Assembly (NCBI GenBank): GCA_038225095.1
Contig: JBBREZ010000302.1
Location: 1-8,598 of the forward strand
DNA from: JAPLGZ01 sp038225095
Lineage (GTDB): Bacteria; Chloroflexota; Anaerolineae; Caldilineales; Caldilineaceae
Direction of reading: 5' to 3'
Length of the DNA: 8,598 bases
Each line of letters begins with the position of its first letter. Within the stretch, counting starts at the first letter, position 1. Positions 6,674 to 8,598 of this stretch are shown piece after piece. The notes under the pieces were generated by a model that searched no databases, was not told the origin of the DNA, and saw only the letters and a list, made by a program, of their open reading frames with translations. The position numbers and the translations under genes were made by a program.

Positions 6674-6721
6674 AAGCCGCTTGCTTACCTGAATGATATT
6701 GAGTAATCTGCGGGGAAAGCT

Positions 6722-8598
6722 ATGTCAGCGACAAAATATCCACACCTTTTGCCAATCGTAGCGCTGCTGCTGATTGGCTGGTTAGGTGGTAGCCTGCCAA
6801 CCAGTCAGGCCGTTCAAGCCCAAACGCCAGCTGCGGTCGATCAACCTTTGCTCGGTCAATTCCGCTTTTCCGACAATCAAGCCGCCCGCACGGGCAGTTT
6901 TGTCATCCAAATTGATCCGATGATTCCCCCGCCCGCGGGCAGTCATTATGAATTATGGCTACGCGCGGGCAACGGCGCCCCTTTGTTGGATCTAGGCACC
7001 TTCAAGGTGGTCAACCAACGCGTTAGTGCCAACGGTCACACCAATCAACCCTTGCTTAACACCTATGACACACTCTTGGTCAGCGTAGAACTAGACAAAG
7101 CCAAGCGCATCACGATCTCGTCACAAATTGTCTTATCCGCAACGCTGCCCGCTTCGCTACTAACCCCGGTGCGCCAATTATTTTTTGCCAGTAAGCTCAA
7201 CAACAAAGGCTTCTTATCCGGCGCCGCCGAACAAATTAAGATCGCGGTTCAGCATAGTGGTTTTCTAAGCGATGCGTTGGCTAAAAACAACTTTGCTGAA
7301 GCACAACGCCATGCCGAACACATTGTCAATATGCTTGATGGCAAAGACGGCATTCTGTATAGTGATCTGAACCGTGATGGGCAAATCCAAAACCCCGGCG
7401 ACGGCTTTGGCATCCGCGTCTATGTTGCAGACGCCACGGACCAAACGGCTGCGGCCGCCAAGGCGCTGAACGCCGCCAGCGACAAAGCGGCTCGTGATCA
7501 GGCGCAACGGGCGCACACTGCGCTCGAAGATGGCCAGAAGCTAGTGGCGCAAGCCAGTGAAAAAACTCTGCAAATTTTTGCGGCCGATACGGTGACCGAA
7601 GCACAGACGCTTGTCGATCAACTGAAACCAATGCTAGAGCAAACCCAAGCCGATATTGCCAGCGCCTCGGCGGCGAGTTTACAAATGGTAGAATTTCGTT
7701 TCTACGCACAGCAAGGTACGGAGACAAATGCTGCCACGCCGCTGCCAACCAAGCCCGGCGCGCCGACTGCGGTGCTGACGACAACGCTGCTGCCGACAAG
7801 CACGCGCCTGACGGTGACGGCTACTGAAAGCGTGACCAACGCCATTGTCTTAACGCCAACAGCTACACCAGCACCCGTTCCAACGCTGATCGCAACATCT
7901 GTACCCACCGTCACACCGCCGCTCAAGTTGCTGCCGCCGCCTGCCATGATTACCCAGACAGCCGAGCTGACCGCGGGCGCTTTATGGACGAACCCAGTGG
8001 ATAGCGCAGTGTATGTGTATGTGACCGGGGGTGTATTCACAATGGGGGCGGATGGAGCGAAGGCGGTCTCACCGTTGGAACAACCAGCGCACAAGGTGAC
8101 GACCGAAGGCTTCTGGTTGCAACGCACCGAGGTCACGAATGCCGAATATGCTCTGTGTGTGGCCGCCAAAGCGTGTACACCGCCCACCAACCAACGTTGG
8201 CAACAGACTCAGTATGCCCAGCATCCGGTGACCGATGTGACCTGGACGCAAGCCAACGCTTATGCGGCGTGGGCGGGGGGTCGGTTGCCCAGTGAAGCCG
8301 AATGGGAGCACGCCTGTCGCGGTGATGACGACCGCCTGTTCCCGTGGGGGGACCAACCACCCACCGACCAGCTCAGCAACTACAACAACAATGTCGGCGA
8401 CACCACCTCCGTGGGCAGTTATCCAGCCGGTGCGAGTCCTGTCGGTGCGCTCGACCTGGCGGGCAACGTCTGGGAGTGGACCACCAGCCTCGAAAAAGGT
8501 TATCCCTACAACGCTGCCGATGGCCGCGAAGACCCACAAGCCGCCGGTAACCGTATTCTGCGCGGCGGCTCGTTCTATTACACGCAATATCAACTGCA
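6722..8598 (+). CDS. Secreted protein with helical region and C-terminal FGE/SUMF1-like domain (incomplete, at least 625 aa)
   Basis: The frame is open from the ATG to the window edge; the 3' end is missing. GGGGA at 6712-6716 is a fair ribosome binding site. Residues 1-33 look like a signal peptide ending VQA. Residues ~38-140 are beta-rich; the stretch SHYELWLRAGNGAPLLDLGTF loosely resembles the outside domain of RskA-type anti-sigma proteins (uncertain). Residues ~160-335 are mostly helical; a loop at 215-227 (D-L-N-R-D-G-Q-I-Q-N-P-G-D) resembles an EF-hand/dockerin calcium loop with its last acidic residue shifted by one. A T/P-rich linker spans ~340-415. From ~430 an FGE-like domain follows: YVYVTGGVFTMG, TEVTNAEY, GGRLPSEAEWE, PWGD, GNVWEW and RILRGGSFYY. 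It shares the C-x5-C-TPPTN motif (C479, C485) with the kinase fusion upstream. The residues seen after RGGSF show no Cys at the first active-site position, so catalysis looks unlikely. The protein is probably secreted; its target is unknown. Confidence 0.9.
   Translation, partial: MSATKYPHLLPIVALLLIGWLGGSLPTSQAVQAQTPAAVDQPLLGQFRFSDNQAARTGSFVIQIDPMIPPPAGSHYELWLRAGNGAPLLDLGTFKVVNQRVSANGHTNQPLLNTYDTLLVSVELDKAKRITISSQIVLSATLPASLLTPVRQLFFASKLNNKGFLSGAAEQIKIAVQHSGFLSDALAKNNFAEAQRHAEHIVNMLDGKDGILYSDLNRDGQIQNPGDGFGIRVYVADATDQTAAAAKALNAASDKAARDQAQRAHTALEDGQKLVAQASEKTLQIFAADTVTEAQTLVDQLKPMLEQTQADIASASAASLQMVEFRFYAQQGTETNAATPLPTKPGAPTAVLTTTLLPTSTRLTVTATESVTNAIVLTPTATPAPVPTLIATSVPTVTPPLKLLPPPAMITQTAELTAGALWTNPVDSAVYVYVTGGVFTMGADGAKAVSPLEQPAHKVTTEGFWLQRTEVTNAEYALCVAAKACTPPTNQRWQQTQYAQHPVTDVTWTQANAYAAWAGGRLPSEAEWEHACRGDDDRLFPWGDQPPTDQLSNYNNNVGDTTSVGSYPAGASPVGALDLAGNVWEWTTSLEKGYPYNAADGREDPQAAGNRILRGGSFYYTQYQL

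Noticed and set aside
7702..8190. Reverse-strand frame opposite the linker and FGE domain of the last gene
   Set aside because: The + strand frame has clear domains and a signal peptide; the reverse protein is low-complexity and explained by the codon pattern of the T/P linker.

Overview
The window carries four protein genes, all on the + strand, in moderately GC-rich DNA with AT-richer gaps between genes. The overall style suggests Chloroflexota, perhaps an Anaerolineae- or Caldilineae-like lineage: extracellular Thr/Pro/Ala-rich 'TPTATATPT' stalks, a Ser/Thr kinase fused to an FGE/SUMF1-type domain, a secreted LysM protein, and secreted SUMF1 proteins. This is inference from protein style; no rRNA or marker gene is present.

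Layout. 1-207 is an AT-rich leader with short direct repeats. 208-2043 is an ABC exporter half-transporter (membrane domain plus ATPase domain) with Asp at the usual catalytic Glu position. 2044-2279 holds an imperfect 63-bp palindrome and a good sigma70-type promoter. 2280-4625 is a one-pass membrane protein: cytoplasmic Hanks-type kinase, one transmembrane helix, a ~225-residue T/P-rich stalk and an outside FGE-like domain that lacks the catalytic cysteines. 4626-5126 (501 bp) contains a clear 144-bp MITE-like element with 22-bp perfect terminal inverted repeats and a 9-bp target duplication, then a possible promoter and a hairpin-rich leader. 5127-6545 is a secreted LysM protein with three exactly spaced 115-residue DUF4399-like repeats, each with two H-x-H motifs. 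6546-6721 holds two adjacent hairpins. 6722 to the window end is an open, incomplete gene for a secreted protein: a beta-rich N-terminal region, a helical region with a Ca-loop-like motif, a T/P linker and a second FGE-like domain.

How they may work together. Three of the four proteins face the outside of the cell: one is a kinase-coupled surface receptor candidate, and two are secreted proteins with envelope-binding or protein-binding modules. The two FGE-like domains are clearly related, sharing the same lead-in sequence and a C-x5-C-TPPTN motif. A surface sensing or envelope-associated cluster is a reasonable guess, but nothing in the window proves a shared pathway. The ABC transporter may be unrelated or may be half of a heterodimer whose partner lies upstream. 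The best-supported unusual object is the MITE at 4680-4823.
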